This document shows positions 15,494 through 23,693 of a stretch of DNA of 37,312 nt, piece after piece. Source of the DNA: Candidatus Riflebacteria bacterium HGW-Riflebacteria-2. GTDB lineage: Bacteria > Muiribacteriota > Ozemobacteria > Ozemobacterales > Ozemobacteraceae. The position numbers and the translations under genes are program-made. Under the pieces are notes generated by a model. The model worked only from the letters and a program-made list of their open reading frames with translations, did not search any database and was not told the DNA's origin. Position 1 is the stretch's first letter. Every line of letters starts with the position of its first letter. The stretch lies in assembly GCA_002839435.1 (NCBI GenBank), contig PGYA01000045.1, positions 1-37,312 of the forward strand. Direction: 5' to 3'.

Positions 15494-16276
15494 CTATTCC
15501 ATTGCTGACCAGGCATTCGTCTTCTGAACCCAGTCACTGAATAAAGAGAAAAACTTGTCAAAGTCAAAGCTGGTGATCTGTCTGAAACAGGTTTCTGCTT
15601 CCATATCTTCCAGGGCGCCCATTAGCGTCGAATACTTGGTGAAAAAGCTATCGCAATAGATGCCCAGCAGAAGTCTGACCATGTAGAACGCCTGATAAAG
15701 GGCCAGCTGTCGGCGGGCGGGGTCGGGAATCAAGTTTATGTCTTTCGACAGAATAGCAGGCTTGATCAGCTGACCGCCTTTCTGTGCTTCTTGAAGTCGG
15801 CCCCAGCCGGCCTGCAGCCATTCGCGACTATCTGGACGGATCTTGTAAGCCGCCTGCAAAGCAAAACCTTCCCGCAGCCACGAAGGAGTTCGCCACTGGC
15901 GTAAGGCGAGCTCTCTTTCGTTAACCCGGTTGTTGAAAAACATATGGCCAAGTTCGCGGGTGGCAACTTCGCCGATGCCCGTATCGAGTTTGTCTGGCAG
16001 AAGAAAAATCGCGTTATTCTGATAAAGTATTCTTAATACTTCACCGACCTTGACTGGAGAGCCGGTGGACTGCTCCATTTCGTCCTCATTCTTCATGATA
16101 AAAAAATTTCCGGGTGGTTCTTCCTGGAAATTGAAGACCTGTTTAAAAACAGGCGTAGCCCGGTCGAGACTGTCAAGCAACTCTTCGGCGGCGAGACTAT
16201 CGGCAATATCAAAATAGACGGAATAAGATCTGAGTTCGAATTTCTGGTTCAGAGAATTTGCTGCTGATTCAGTCAT
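15494..16276 (-). CDS. Peptidase-MA-like protein with altered HExxH motif
   Basis: This 260-aa protein resembles the gluzincin-like peptidase MA family: a zinc motif region followed by W-L-x-E-G-x-A. The motif reads RELGH instead of HExxH, in TRELGHMFFNN. About 30 residues later TPSWLREGFALQ supplies the family's conserved Glu-Gly pair. Loss of the first zinc histidine predicts a catalytically dead protein, perhaps a binding or scaffolding relative. No signal peptide is evident. I chose the ATG at 16276, which follows GGGGGG, over one ten codons upstream. It is the first gene of the competence operon. The family call rests on a short motif and position, so it is tentative. Confidence 0.65.
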   Translation of the reverse strand: MTESAANSLNQKFELRSYSVYFDIADSLAAEELLDSLDRATPVFKQVFNFQEEPPGNFFIMKNEDEMEQSTGSPVKVGEVLRILYQNNAIFLLPDKLDTGIGEVATRELGHMFFNNRVNERELALRQWRTPSWLREGFALQAAYKIRPDSREWLQAGWGRLQEAQKGGQLIKPAILSKDINLIPDPARRQLALYQAFYMVRLLLGIYCDSFFTKYSTLMGALEDMEAETCFRQITSFDFDKFFSLFSDWVQKTNAWSAME

Positions 16277-16301
16277 CAGACACCCCCCGGGAGTTTTTAT
16301 C

Positions 16302-16331
16302 AGCATACAATTATTTTAATTGTTAAATCAA
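16302..16331 (-). promoter_or_regulatory. Candidate competence-operon promoter containing a 17-bp palindrome
   Basis: On the minus strand TTGATT (16326-16331) and TATGCT (16302-16307) are 18 bp apart; both boxes are imperfect. Between them lies a perfect palindrome with 7-bp arms, ACAATTA (16307-16313) and TAATTGT (16317-16323), around TTT. It is a plausible operator shared with the divergent gene. Confidence 0.4.
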
Positions 16332-16340
16332 GCATTTCAG

Positions 16341-16370
16341 TTGACTTGCAGCAAAAACGTGACATATAAT
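16341..16370 (+). promoter_or_regulatory. Strong sigma70-like promoter of the cNMP/MinD/TPR gene
   Basis: TTGACT (16341-16346) and a perfect TATAAT (16365-16370) are 18 bp apart. Transcription would begin near 16377, about 36 nt before the ATG at 16413. The palindrome at 16307-16323 lies just upstream. Confidence 0.75.
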
Positions 16371-16412
16371 TATCGAGGTACCAAAATCCCAATTGAGAGT
16401 GATAGGTAGAAT

Positions 16413-19331
16413 ATGGACTTACAGAAAATAGAGCTCTTCTCTTCTCTTAATCCGACTGAAATTTCCCAGATCAACAGTATTGCGCGAAGGATACATCTGA
16501 CCCGTGGGGAGTCGGTATTCAACGAGGGTGATTTTGAGAAAAACATCTATATAGTTGAAACCGGTCAGGTTGAGATCTACAAGCGTACTCCCCTCAACGG
16601 CGAGCAATCGATGGCAATCATGAAGAACGGCGATTATTTCGGTGAAATGGCCTTCTTCGAAAAAGCCGCTACCCGCTCTGCCTCGGCAAGGACCTTGCAG
16701 ACAACCTCTTTGATAGTCATTGAAGGCCCTGATTTTGAAAAGCTCATCCACAACTATCCATCCATCAGCCTCAAGCTTTTGGCGACACTTTCACAAAGAT
16801 TACGCGACACAAACAAGCTTGTATTGGGCGGCAGCGGACCTGCAGCAACTTTTAGCACTGCCCAAAAAGAATGCAAGATGATCACTGTAGCATCGGCCAA
16901 GGATGGTTACGGCAAAACCACATTCGCAACCAGTCTTGCCCGGATTCTTTCTTTGGAACTGAACAAAAAGGTTCTCTTCCTGGATCTCGACCTTTATTTT
17001 GGCGGCGGCACGCACCTTCTCGGGGTACACTCGCCACGTTCAATCGTCGATATTACCAATCGCTACCGTGCCGATGAGCAGAAATTCAATCTGCTATCTG
17101 AAAGCATCAGACTCAGCGAGAACCTCTTTACGATACCGGCACCGCGCAGTTTTCTCGAAGCCGAACAGATACATGCCTCTGATATCATTAAGCTTCTGAA
17201 AGAAGCCAAGAAATATTACGATTACGTTATCACAGATACTGGCTCGATCTTTGACGAGAACCTGTACACAGTTCTTGACACCTCTGATTTTGTGTTCTTC
17301 ATTATCAATTTTGCCAGTCTTTCGACAATTACCGATAACGTCAGATTTTTCCATGGTATCTCCAAGCTGAGTTACCCACGTGAAAGACTGATTCTGCTGG
17401 GCAACAACATAGGTCCCGACTTCTCCACCAACAAAACCAGCCGTGTGTTCCCCTATCCGGTTATCGGCGGACTGCCACGCATACCAGATTTCGAACCACA
17501 GTTCGGCAAACCGGCTTATGATCTGAACCCGACCAGCCCATACTGCGAAGTTCTGCGACTGCTGGTGCGCAATGTTCTTAAAGAAGTCAATCTTAAGAAG
17601 CCTCAGACCAAGGGCAACATCTTCTCGATGCTGTTCGGCGAAAAAGATCCAGAGCAGGTTATCAACCTGCAGTTGAGCCAGCTCAACCCGCCCCCGGGCA
17701 GCAACTTCTCGCCAATCATCAACCCGCGCGATGTACGTTCTCAGGTCAAATATGTCCGCTATAATCTGCTTTTCGGTTATATCGAAGAAGCGAAAAGCAA
17801 TCTGCTGTCATTCATGGAATACTCGCAGTCATCCGCACCTCTCTGCGAACTCCTCGGAGAAATCTTCCTGTCCGAAGAAAAACTTTCTGAAGCCCTCGAA
17901 GCTTTCCAGAAAGCCATTTCGCTTGATCCGCAGCAGCACGTTGCCCTCGGCTACCTGTCTTATCTCTCGGGCAGCAAGGAAAGCTTCGACCGATCTATAG
18001 CCGCAGTCGAAGCCAAGATTGCAGCTAACCCCAATCACCTTGATCTGATCAACGACTACGGCAAAATTCTGATGATCAACGAACATTACGAAGAGGGTGC
18101 GATTCAGTTCAAGAAAGCCCTCAAGACAAACCCGAATTATCTTGAAGCCAAACTCAATCTTGCGATCTGCCTGTCAAAATGTGGCAAAAGCGAAGATGCC
18201 ATCGAAATGCTTATTGGCATTGAAAACAAAAATCCCCGACTGTTCTACACCCTCGGTGAGATCTTTTATCAGTCAGGACGTCTCTATCTCGCTTACAAGG
18301 CTTACAACAAAGCCTCACTGCTCTATCCAAGTTATCCCGGGCTCAGACCCAAGCTTTTCGAGCTGTCAGGCTATCTCAGAAAACTCGATACTGTCATCGA
18401 CCTGCACGAGAAGTTCGTCAACACCAGCCCCAAATTCCCCGACCTGCACACCAAGCTGGCCAACTTCTATCACCTTGCCGGCAAATCAGAACTGGCAATA
18501 ACCCAGTTCAAAAAAGCCCTCGCCATCAATCCGAACTACAAAGAAGCCAAGGTCAAACTTGAGGCTCTGCAGAAAGATTCAATCTGGCGCCTGGCCAAAC
18601 AGAGCCTTGAAGGTGATTCGACAGATGTTACCGCCTCAACTCGTTCTTTGAAAGCTGTAATAAACTTCATCAGCGGCGATGACAACACCCGTTTCCCAGA
18701 AGAAGCGGTTCTGCACATCAAAAACGTGGGCACAGCCAAAACGATCCAGAAAGCTCTTAATGCTGCGCAGCTTGAAGCCGGCGGCGCTGAACTCGATCTG
18801 TCACCCCTTGGCCTGCTGACAACCCAGGATATTCTGCTTTTCCAGATCGCCGAAGTTAAGAGCGGCAACGTAATCAGGTTCGCGCCGCATTATCTCGAAA
18901 AAGACGAAATCCTGGCCGGCCGCTGCGATGTCGATCTCGACTTCGATCTTAATCAGGAATCAGACGGGCTTGTCGAGCATCTGACCAAGTATTTCCTGGT
19001 ACATCTTGAATCCAGAAAGTTTGCCGAACTTCTTTCCAGTAATGGCTCCGTTGGTTACAAAGCCTATATCAGAAATGAAAGCAACGGACTCGAAGCAACT
19101 GGCTACATCAATCCTGAAAATGACGCTCAAATCAACTTCGTGCTCAATGCCTCCAACAAATCAGGCACGGCAGCTGCCAATCCGGGCGATCGCCTGAATA
19201 TCAAGCTTGTCGATGGCAAAAAGGATGTTGCTTTCACAACCGACTTCACGGTTACCAAGGCTGATGTTCTTAACTTCTACAAGACTGTCACCGCCCAGGA
19301 ATCCGGCAAGACTAAAGAAGCGAACAGCTGA
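16413..19331 (+). CDS. cNMP-binding / MinD-CpaE-like ATPase / TPR fusion protein
   Basis: This 972-aa cytoplasmic protein joins four parts. Residues 1-135 are a cyclic-nucleotide-binding domain with a well-formed phosphate-binding cassette, FGEMAFFEKAATRSASA (E78, R88). Residues about 155-390 are a MinD/ParA/CpaE-like ATPase with Walker A AKDGYGKTT (162-170), LFLDLDLYFGGG (188-199) and DYVITDTG. CpaE relatives position pilus or secretion machinery at membranes. Residues about 440-720 hold five or six tetratricopeptide repeats. The last 230 residues form an unrecognised beta-rich region. The Walker A has Asp where KGGxGKTT has Gly. The gene is monocistronic with its own promoter and terminator. 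A second-messenger-controlled localisation factor for the nearby pilus or competence apparatus is an inference. Confidence 0.88.
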   Translation: MDLQKIELFSSLNPTEISQINSIARRIHLTRGESVFNEGDFEKNIYIVETGQVEIYKRTPLNGEQSMAIMKNGDYFGEMAFFEKAATRSASARTLQTTSLIVIEGPDFEKLIHNYPSISLKLLATLSQRLRDTNKLVLGGSGPAATFSTAQKECKMITVASAKDGYGKTTFATSLARILSLELNKKVLFLDLDLYFGGGTHLLGVHSPRSIVDITNRYRADEQKFNLLSESIRLSENLFTIPAPRSFLEAEQIHASDIIKLLKEAKKYYDYVITDTGSIFDENLYTVLDTSDFVFFIINFASLSTITDNVRFFHGISKLSYPRERLILLGNNIGPDFSTNKTSRVFPYPVIGGLPRIPDFEPQFGKPAYDLNPTSPYCEVLRLLVRNVLKEVNLKKPQTKGNIFSMLFGEKDPEQVINLQLSQLNPPPGSNFSPIINPRDVRSQVKYVRYNLLFGYIEEAKSNLLSFMEYSQSSAPLCELLGEIFLSEEKLSEALEAFQKAISLDPQQHVALGYLSYLSGSKESFDRSIAAVEAKIAANPNHLDLINDYGKILMINEHYEEGAIQFKKALKTNPNYLEAKLNLAICLSKCGKSEDAIEMLIGIENKNPRLFYTLGEIFYQSGRLYLAYKAYNKASLLYPSYPGLRPKLFELSGYLRKLDTVIDLHEKFVNTSPKFPDLHTKLANFYHLAGKSELAITQFKKALAINPNYKEAKVKLEALQKDSIWRLAKQSLEGDSTDVTASTRSLKAVINFISGDDNTRFPEEAVLHIKNVGTAKTIQKALNAAQLEAGGAELDLSPLGLLTTQDILLFQIAEVKSGNVIRFAPHYLEKDEILAGRCDVDLDFDLNQESDGLVEHLTKYFLVHLESRKFAELLSSNGSVGYKAYIRNESNGLEATGYINPENDAQINFVLNASNKSGTAAANPGDRLNIKLVDGKKDVAFTTDFTVTKADVLNFYKTVTAQESGKTKEANS

Positions 19332-19344
19332 TAGCTTAGACGAC

Positions 19345-19383
19345 AAAAGCGGCTTAAGATTTGATCTTAAGCCGCTTTTTTTA
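19345..19383. terminator. Bidirectional rho-independent terminator
   Basis: AAAAGCGGCTTAAGAT (19345-19360) pairs perfectly with ATCTTAAGCCGCTTTT (19364-19379) through a TTG loop. A run of T follows on the plus strand and TTTT closes the stem on the minus strand. It separates the convergent genes ending at 19331 and 19395. Confidence 0.88.
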
Positions 19384-19394
19384 TCTGCTGATTA

Positions 19395-20558
19395 TCAGGC
19401 TTTTTTCTGAATGAACTCGATCATCTCGAAGATATCTTTTTCGTCGGGTGAGCGCACGATAAAGGCTTCATTGCCCATTACTTCCGAGAAGACGAGTGGA
19501 ACCTGAGTATGCATGGCGATGTTGTTGCTGTAGCGATTAAAAATCTCGTCGAGCGAATGCTGGTAATTTTTACCAAACTTGCGCGCAATATGAGCTGCGA
19601 AGTATTTACGCTCGACCTGCGCAGAAAACCGGTTTTCAGCAATTATATTGGCCCATTCCTGATAGACGTTGATATCAGCGCTGAAGTTCATAAGATCTAC
19701 GGTATATCCACCTGGCGGCCGGCAGTTCATCTCGAGAACAAACAGGCGACCATCACTTTTCTGACGCAGAAACTCAAGATGGAAGAACTTGGCACGGATG
19801 TCGAATTCCTTAACAATTTTTCTACCAATCTTTTCGGCATCTGCCGGGATGTCGCGCACCAGATAGAAACTTAGATCTTCATTGTAGGCGACGAGATCGA
19901 AGGCTCCATTTACTGAACGCAATGACGAGAAAAAAGCTATTTCGCCGTTCTGGTCGCAGATGCCATCGAAAGTCATCAATTCACCATCGATGAAAGGCTC
20001 GACAAAATAGTCGATCGGTGGCTTTGTCTGCCAGAAATTTTCAATATCAGCCTGATTCTCGATCTTGTAGGCGGCAACGGCACCAACGCCGGTGTCGGGC
20101 TTAACAAAAACCGGAAACCGGTATTTTTTGACAAAGCGCTCGAGTGATTCACGGCCGGTTATCAATTCTCCATCGACTATCGGGGCATCACAGGCCCTGA
20201 AAATCTTTTTCATTTCAGATTTGCGCTTGATCTTTACGGTCTGATCAACGCCAGGACCGGGAATGTTAAAATCTTCCCGCAGGCGTGCTTCATGCATCAT
20301 CCAGTGTTCGTTATGCGATTCTACCCGGCTCACCCTGCCATGCCGGTAAATTAGAAAAGCGGCAGCCCGGTGAGCCTGCTCGTAGTCATCCAGCGAATCA
20401 ACCTTGAAATAATCGGTAAGAGCGCCATGTAGTGCTGGCGGCAGATGGTGATAATCTTCGTCGCCGATACCAAGAACCTGTATACCGCGGTTGGCAAGGG
20501 CTACAACAAAATCACAGAAATTGGGAGGGAAGTGTGGAGATAGATAAATAAAGTTCAT
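19395..20558 (-). CDS. ATP-grasp family ligase (carboxylate-amine ligase type)
   Basis: The 387-aa protein has an N-terminal Rossmann-like pre-ATP-grasp domain (MNFIYLSPHFPPNF, then VLGIGDEDY) and an ATP-grasp core from about residue 115. The core includes FPVFVKPDTGVGAVAAYKI (the ATP-binding lysine strand and glycine loop) and FHLEFLRQKSDGRLFVLEMNCRPPGG (ligands of the catalytic Mg2+; quoted in two parts: FHLEF and VLEMNCRPPGG). These enzymes join a carboxylate to an amine, or similar, through an acylphosphate. The substrate cannot be told from the sequence. AGGAAGC precedes the ATG at 20558 by five bases. It lies 125 bp downstream of the pilin cluster in the same direction, with a weak -10-like TAGAAT between, so co-transcription is possible but unproven. 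Confidence 0.82.
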   Translation of the reverse strand: MNFIYLSPHFPPNFCDFVVALANRGIQVLGIGDEDYHHLPPALHGALTDYFKVDSLDDYEQAHRAAAFLIYRHGRVSRVESHNEHWMMHEARLREDFNIPGPGVDQTVKIKRKSEMKKIFRACDAPIVDGELITGRESLERFVKKYRFPVFVKPDTGVGAVAAYKIENQADIENFWQTKPPIDYFVEPFIDGELMTFDGICDQNGEIAFFSSLRSVNGAFDLVAYNEDLSFYLVRDIPADAEKIGRKIVKEFDIRAKFFHLEFLRQKSDGRLFVLEMNCRPPGGYTVDLMNFSADINVYQEWANIIAENRFSAQVERKYFAAHIARKFGKNYQHSLDEIFNRYSNNIAMHTQVPLVFSEVMGNEAFIVRSPDEKDIFEMIEFIQKKA

Positions 20559-20683
20559 TTACAGCTTCCTGAGCCTGAAATAAGCGATGCCATTCTTTGC
20601 GAAAACACATCGCCGGGTGCACTGGCCGATGCAACCCGCATAGATTCTAATAAAAAACCGGCATTTGCGCAATAAGCAAAAAA

Positions 20684-20911
20684 TTATTCCTGCTCAGCCG
20701 GGCCCAGCAGATTCTCAAGATACCAGGTTGAACCAGGCTTGACGTAGCCTTCTTTGTTGATGGAATCAGACTGTAGCCTGGCCAATGCAAGAATCTCTAT
20801 GCTCTGTGTCAGAAAACCACTGAAGAGCATGAAAATCAGTAAAAGAAAAATCAGGTAAATGGTAAAGCCACTCCGTTTACGCAGGGTACTGGTGCGAAGA
20901 ATTCTATTCAT
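20684..20911 (-). CDS. Small prepilin-like membrane protein (75 aa)
   Basis: The preferred ATG is at 20911, overlapping the stop of the previous pilin gene by eight bases and preceded by AGGAG; an ATG at 20959 would overlap far more. After a basic leader (LRTSTLRKR) comes SGFTIYLIFLLLIFMLFSGFL, a hydrophobic segment that begins like a prepilin peptidase site (G-F-T). The usual glutamate at mature position 5 is replaced by Leu, as in GspK/PilX-like initiating pseudopilins. Only about 45 residues follow, too short for a globular pilin head. It is the last gene of the cluster. It may be a minor pseudopilin or a stabilising membrane peptide; truncation of a longer gene cannot be excluded. Confidence 0.65.
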   Translation of the reverse strand: MNRILRTSTLRKRSGFTIYLIFLLLIFMLFSGFLTQSIEILALARLQSDSINKEGYVKPGSTWYLENLLGPAEQE

Positions 20912-21323
20912 TGGATTCTCCTGTGCGCCAGAGTATTCTAAGTTTTTCATTGCCGGCATCCACTCTTGTCATAAACATGGTATCGCTGATCTGCTCTATT
21001 TCAGAGATGCTGGCACGGCCTTTCAGCAGAAATATACGACCATTAACACGAATCTGCTTACCAAAATTCTCGATGGCAATCTCATTGTTGTTATCAAAAA
21101 TAATGCGGCCATCAACGACTCTGGCAATCTGGCGCGACTTTTTGAGACAGTTACGGATCTTTCCATATGCCAGCGTCAGACTCCTGTTCTCTTCGATCAA
21201 AGCCTGATATCGGCTGAGATCATCGAAAAGAGGCGGAAAACCGACAAAAAAACCGGCGGTGGCAATACTGATTATCGCAACGACTATCATCAGCTCAATC
21301 AGCGTAAAGGCTTTTTTTCTCAC
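20904..21323 (-). CDS. Type IV pilin/pseudopilin-like protein
   Basis: This 139-aa protein starts with the classical prepilin leader RKKAFTLIELMIVVAIISIA. Cleavage would fall before F, with Ala rather than Gly at -1 and the conserved Glu at mature position 5. The C-terminal part is a short beta-rich head (VVDGRIIFDNNNEIAIENFG), like GspH-type minor pseudopilins. The start is a GTG at 21323 whose last bases overlap the preceding stop (GTGA), with GAGGTGA upstream. It should be inserted in the inner membrane, processed by a prepilin peptidase not seen in this window, and built into a pilus or pseudopilus driven by the ATPase and platform proteins encoded upstream. Confidence 0.85.
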   Translation of the reverse strand: MRKKAFTLIELMIVVAIISIATAGFFVGFPPLFDDLSRYQALIEENRSLTLAYGKIRNCLKKSRQIARVVDGRIIFDNNNEIAIENFGKQIRVNGRIFLLKGRASISEIEQISDTMFMTRVDAGNEKLRILWRTGESNE

Positions 21324-21691
21324 CGCGATGTCACCTCTGTTTTATAGATACAGTCGGGACTTGCGTCACCACATCGGGCCAGACTTATTACCAGTTTCTC
21401 GACGCCGCTTTCGCTGGTTGCTTTCACAAGCACTTTCCATTCTTTGCTACCTTCTACAAAGGTTAGCAGATCACGACTGGTTACAGCGCTCAAGGGAACC
21501 CCGCTGTCAAGCTGAAAGCGCGCAAAATTACGCATGCTTTCGAGCATGTAAAGGGCAGAAGTGTTATTCTGCAACCGCCGCATCATGTTTCTGTGATTTC
21601 GCGTCAGAAAAAACAGGCTGGTCAGAAACATCGAGGCCAGAGTCAAAGATAAACAAGTCTCAATAAGGGTTAAACCGCGTCGTCGTTTCAT
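21320..21691 (-). CDS. Type IV pilin/pseudopilin-like protein
   Basis: The 123-aa protein begins MKRRRGLTLIETCLSLTL, a textbook prepilin peptidase site: basic leader, Gly, a hydrophobic residue, then Glu at mature position 5. The C-terminal head contains two cysteines (ARCGDASPDCIY) that could form a disulfide. The length fits GspI/PilV-type minor pseudopilins. I chose the ATG at 21691 because it overlaps the stop of the upstream platform gene (ATGA). A start at 21817 would add 42 residues that merely read through that gene. The next pilin begins inside its stop codon. The products presumably assemble together. Confidence 0.82.
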   Translation of the reverse strand: MKRRRGLTLIETCLSLTLASMFLTSLFFLTRNHRNMMRRLQNNTSALYMLESMRNFARFQLDSGVPLSAVTSRDLLTFVEGSKEWKVLVKATSESGVEKLVISLARCGDASPDCIYKTEVTSR

Positions 21692-22701
21692 GAAAACATC
21701 CAGATCAACCAGTAGTATGTATCGAAAACCCCTGAAGTAATAAGGGCGACAAAAAATCCGGCAGCCAGCAGAGCCGTAATCGACATCATCTGCGAACTGC
21801 TCCTGATACTTGCACATGACAAACGGAAATTGCTATGAGAGGCGTATTCCAGCTTTTCGGCATACAGCTCGGGTGTTAGATCAGCATGCGCAATTTCCAT
21901 GAACACGTCACTGTAGGCAAATGCTTCTTCGGCCGGGCGACCCTGCGACAGCACTCTGCCAACATCCAGCAGATCGGCCGCATCGCTTTTTCCCGCCAGC
22001 TGGGCGCTATTCTGCACTGACGTCTCCAACGACATGCCGGCCTGGAGATAGAGACTGACCATACTCTGCAACCTGGCAGTTTCCTGAAGCTTCATCGAGT
22101 AGGCGAATCCGTAAATGCGGGTAATCGCGGAATCTTTGTCGACCATGCCAGATACCGCCTTGACAGTGACCAGGAAAGTCGCTGCAATCAAAAGCGGAAT
22201 AATCAGAGAAATTGGCCAGAGGCTGGTGTCGGTAAAATGTAACAAACGCACCATTATCGGCAATGACCTGCCGGAAGAGCCGACAGATGACGCAACATGC
22301 GGGAACAAGCTCAGATTGAGATAACAGAGGTTCGCCAGCACGACAAACAGAATCACCAGGGGATAAAACAACGCCGTTTTGAGGCGGTCTTTCACTATTT
22401 CAAAGTTGATCAGACAGCTGGTGTAGAATTCGAGAACCTTTATCAGACGGTCATCGCCCAACAAAGGCAGCAGCCGCGCCAGCACCGGGTCAAAATCGGC
22501 AAGATCGCTGCAAGCCTCCTGTGCCGGATAACCGGCAGCCATCTTTTCGCCGATCTGGCGGCACCATAATGAAGCCTTGTTATCCGGGCGCTGTCTGGAA
22601 AGACTCATCAGAGATGCTGGCAGGGGGCCGCCACTCTTCAGAGCCAGCGACAGCATCTGGCAGAACATGATTATTTCGTGGGTTTCAGCTGAAGCGGTCA
22701 T
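21688..22701 (-). CDS. GspF/PilC-like inner-membrane platform protein (second copy)
   Basis: This 337-aa protein has the T2SSF pattern. A soluble helical stretch (residues 8-100, containing ALKSGGPLPASL) is followed by a membrane segment near 108-128 (FYPLVILFVVLANLCYL) and another near 160-182. A second helical repeat (LQSMVSLYLQAGMSLETSV) leads to a final membrane segment at about 312-335. Platform proteins couple the GspE/PilB ATPase to pilin insertion and extraction. It directly follows a paralogue, overlapping by four bases (ATGA), so the cluster encodes two different platform proteins. It is shorter than the usual 400 residues, and the FYP motif is retained. Confidence 0.82.
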   Translation of the reverse strand: MTASAETHEIIMFCQMLSLALKSGGPLPASLMSLSRQRPDNKASLWCRQIGEKMAAGYPAQEACSDLADFDPVLARLLPLLGDDRLIKVLEFYTSCLINFEIVKDRLKTALFYPLVILFVVLANLCYLNLSLFPHVASSVGSSGRSLPIMVRLLHFTDTSLWPISLIIPLLIAATFLVTVKAVSGMVDKDSAITRIYGFAYSMKLQETARLQSMVSLYLQAGMSLETSVQNSAQLAGKSDAADLLDVGRVLSQGRPAEEAFAYSDVFMEIAHADLTPELYAEKLEYASHSNFRLSCASIRSSSQMMSITALLAAGFFVALITSGVFDTYYWLIWMFS

Positions 22702-23693
22702 TGCATTGTCCCTATGCAGATAGCGTTCATCATCTCTGTCAAGGCGTAAGCCAGCGATCCAAAAACCACCGAAAGAAACGCGGTGTTGGCAACCTCGATC
22801 ATGGTAACAGTTTTTTCGTTTGAGTTTTTGATGTCGGCATTATAATAATCGTAGGCCTGAAGCAGCAAAGGCGAGCCGGCTTTTTTGTCGTGCAGTCCCA
22901 GTGCGACGAACCAGGCCAGGCCATCGCTGACGCCGGCTTCACGACTTGCAGAAGAGATATCCATGCCGTCGGCGAGAGCCCTGGCCATGCGCCGAAAGCT
23001 GCTGTGCAAAGCCGGGAAGTTGTGCTTTACCGCCATAACATCAATAACCAGAACACGCTCTTCTCTCGGAACAACTGCCAGCATACGCAGCAGATTCATT
23101 TCATCTGTCTTCTTCGAAAAGCTGCCGAGACGGCGGCTCATAAAAATCACCAGCTGGATTATGACGGCAAAAATTGCGAGCAATATTACCATATAAAGGA
23201 ACGAACCATCGCTGCTGAAGCCAAAAAGCCAGGTAACAAAAGAGCTGCCTTGTATTTTTAAACCGAGAAAAATTTCACGCATCTGGGGCAACACAAACAT
23301 AAACATTGCCAGAACAGTCATCATACCCCATGCCAAGCTTATCACCGGATAAAAAAGCGCCGACTCTATCTGTATCCCGCTATGCGGACGCAACTGCATG
23401 TCAGCGATCAGCATTCCACGCGTTTCATCTTTCAATGGAGCTGCCAGAACATAGCGCACAGCCGACGGAAAAGCCGCCATTTCGCTGGCAGCAAAAACCT
23501 TATCACTGCCTTCGCCACTGCTGAGACGACGGGCCGCGACAGCAGATGCCCGGCGCAGAGATTGCGAAGTCGCAGTCTGCGAAATTCGATGCAATGCTTC
23601 GGCCATGGGAATTCCCTTGCGCATGAGAATACCCAGCTGCATCATGACCTCTGAATTGCCACCAAAGAAATTGCGCAGATTACGAAGATTCAT
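22698..23693 (-). CDS. GspF/PilC-like inner-membrane platform protein (first copy)
   Basis: The 331-aa protein shows the T2SSF repeat twice: MMQLGILMRKGIPMAEAL near the N terminus and an equivalent stretch with KHNFPALHSSFRRMARAL near residue 230. Membrane segments lie at about 115-137 (LFYPVISLAWGMMTVLAMF), 165-188 and the C terminus. It should anchor the ATPase encoded just upstream, whose stop codon its ATG overlaps by four bases. Identity with the following paralogue looks low by eye, so the two probably have distinct roles or form a hetero-oligomer instead of being a recent duplication. Confidence 0.82.
   Translation of the reverse strand: MNLRNLRNFFGGNSEVMMQLGILMRKGIPMAEALHRISQTATSQSLRRASAVAARRLSSGEGSDKVFAASEMAAFPSAVRYVLAAPLKDETRGMLIADMQLRPHSGIQIESALFYPVISLAWGMMTVLAMFMFVLPQMREIFLGLKIQGSSFVTWLFGFSSDGSFLYMVILLAIFAVIIQLVIFMSRRLGSFSKKTDEMNLLRMLAVVPREERVLVIDVMAVKHNFPALHSSFRRMARALADGMDISSASREAGVSDGLAWFVALGLHDKKAGSPLLLQAYDYYNADIKNSNEKTVTMIEVANTAFLSVVFGSLAYALTEMMNAICIGTMQ

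Noticed and set aside
20559..20645. 28-codon minus-strand frame whose stop overlaps the ATP-grasp start (ATGA)
   Set aside because: It looks like a possible leader peptide, but it has no ribosome site and starts too close to the only -10-like box to be transcribed from it.
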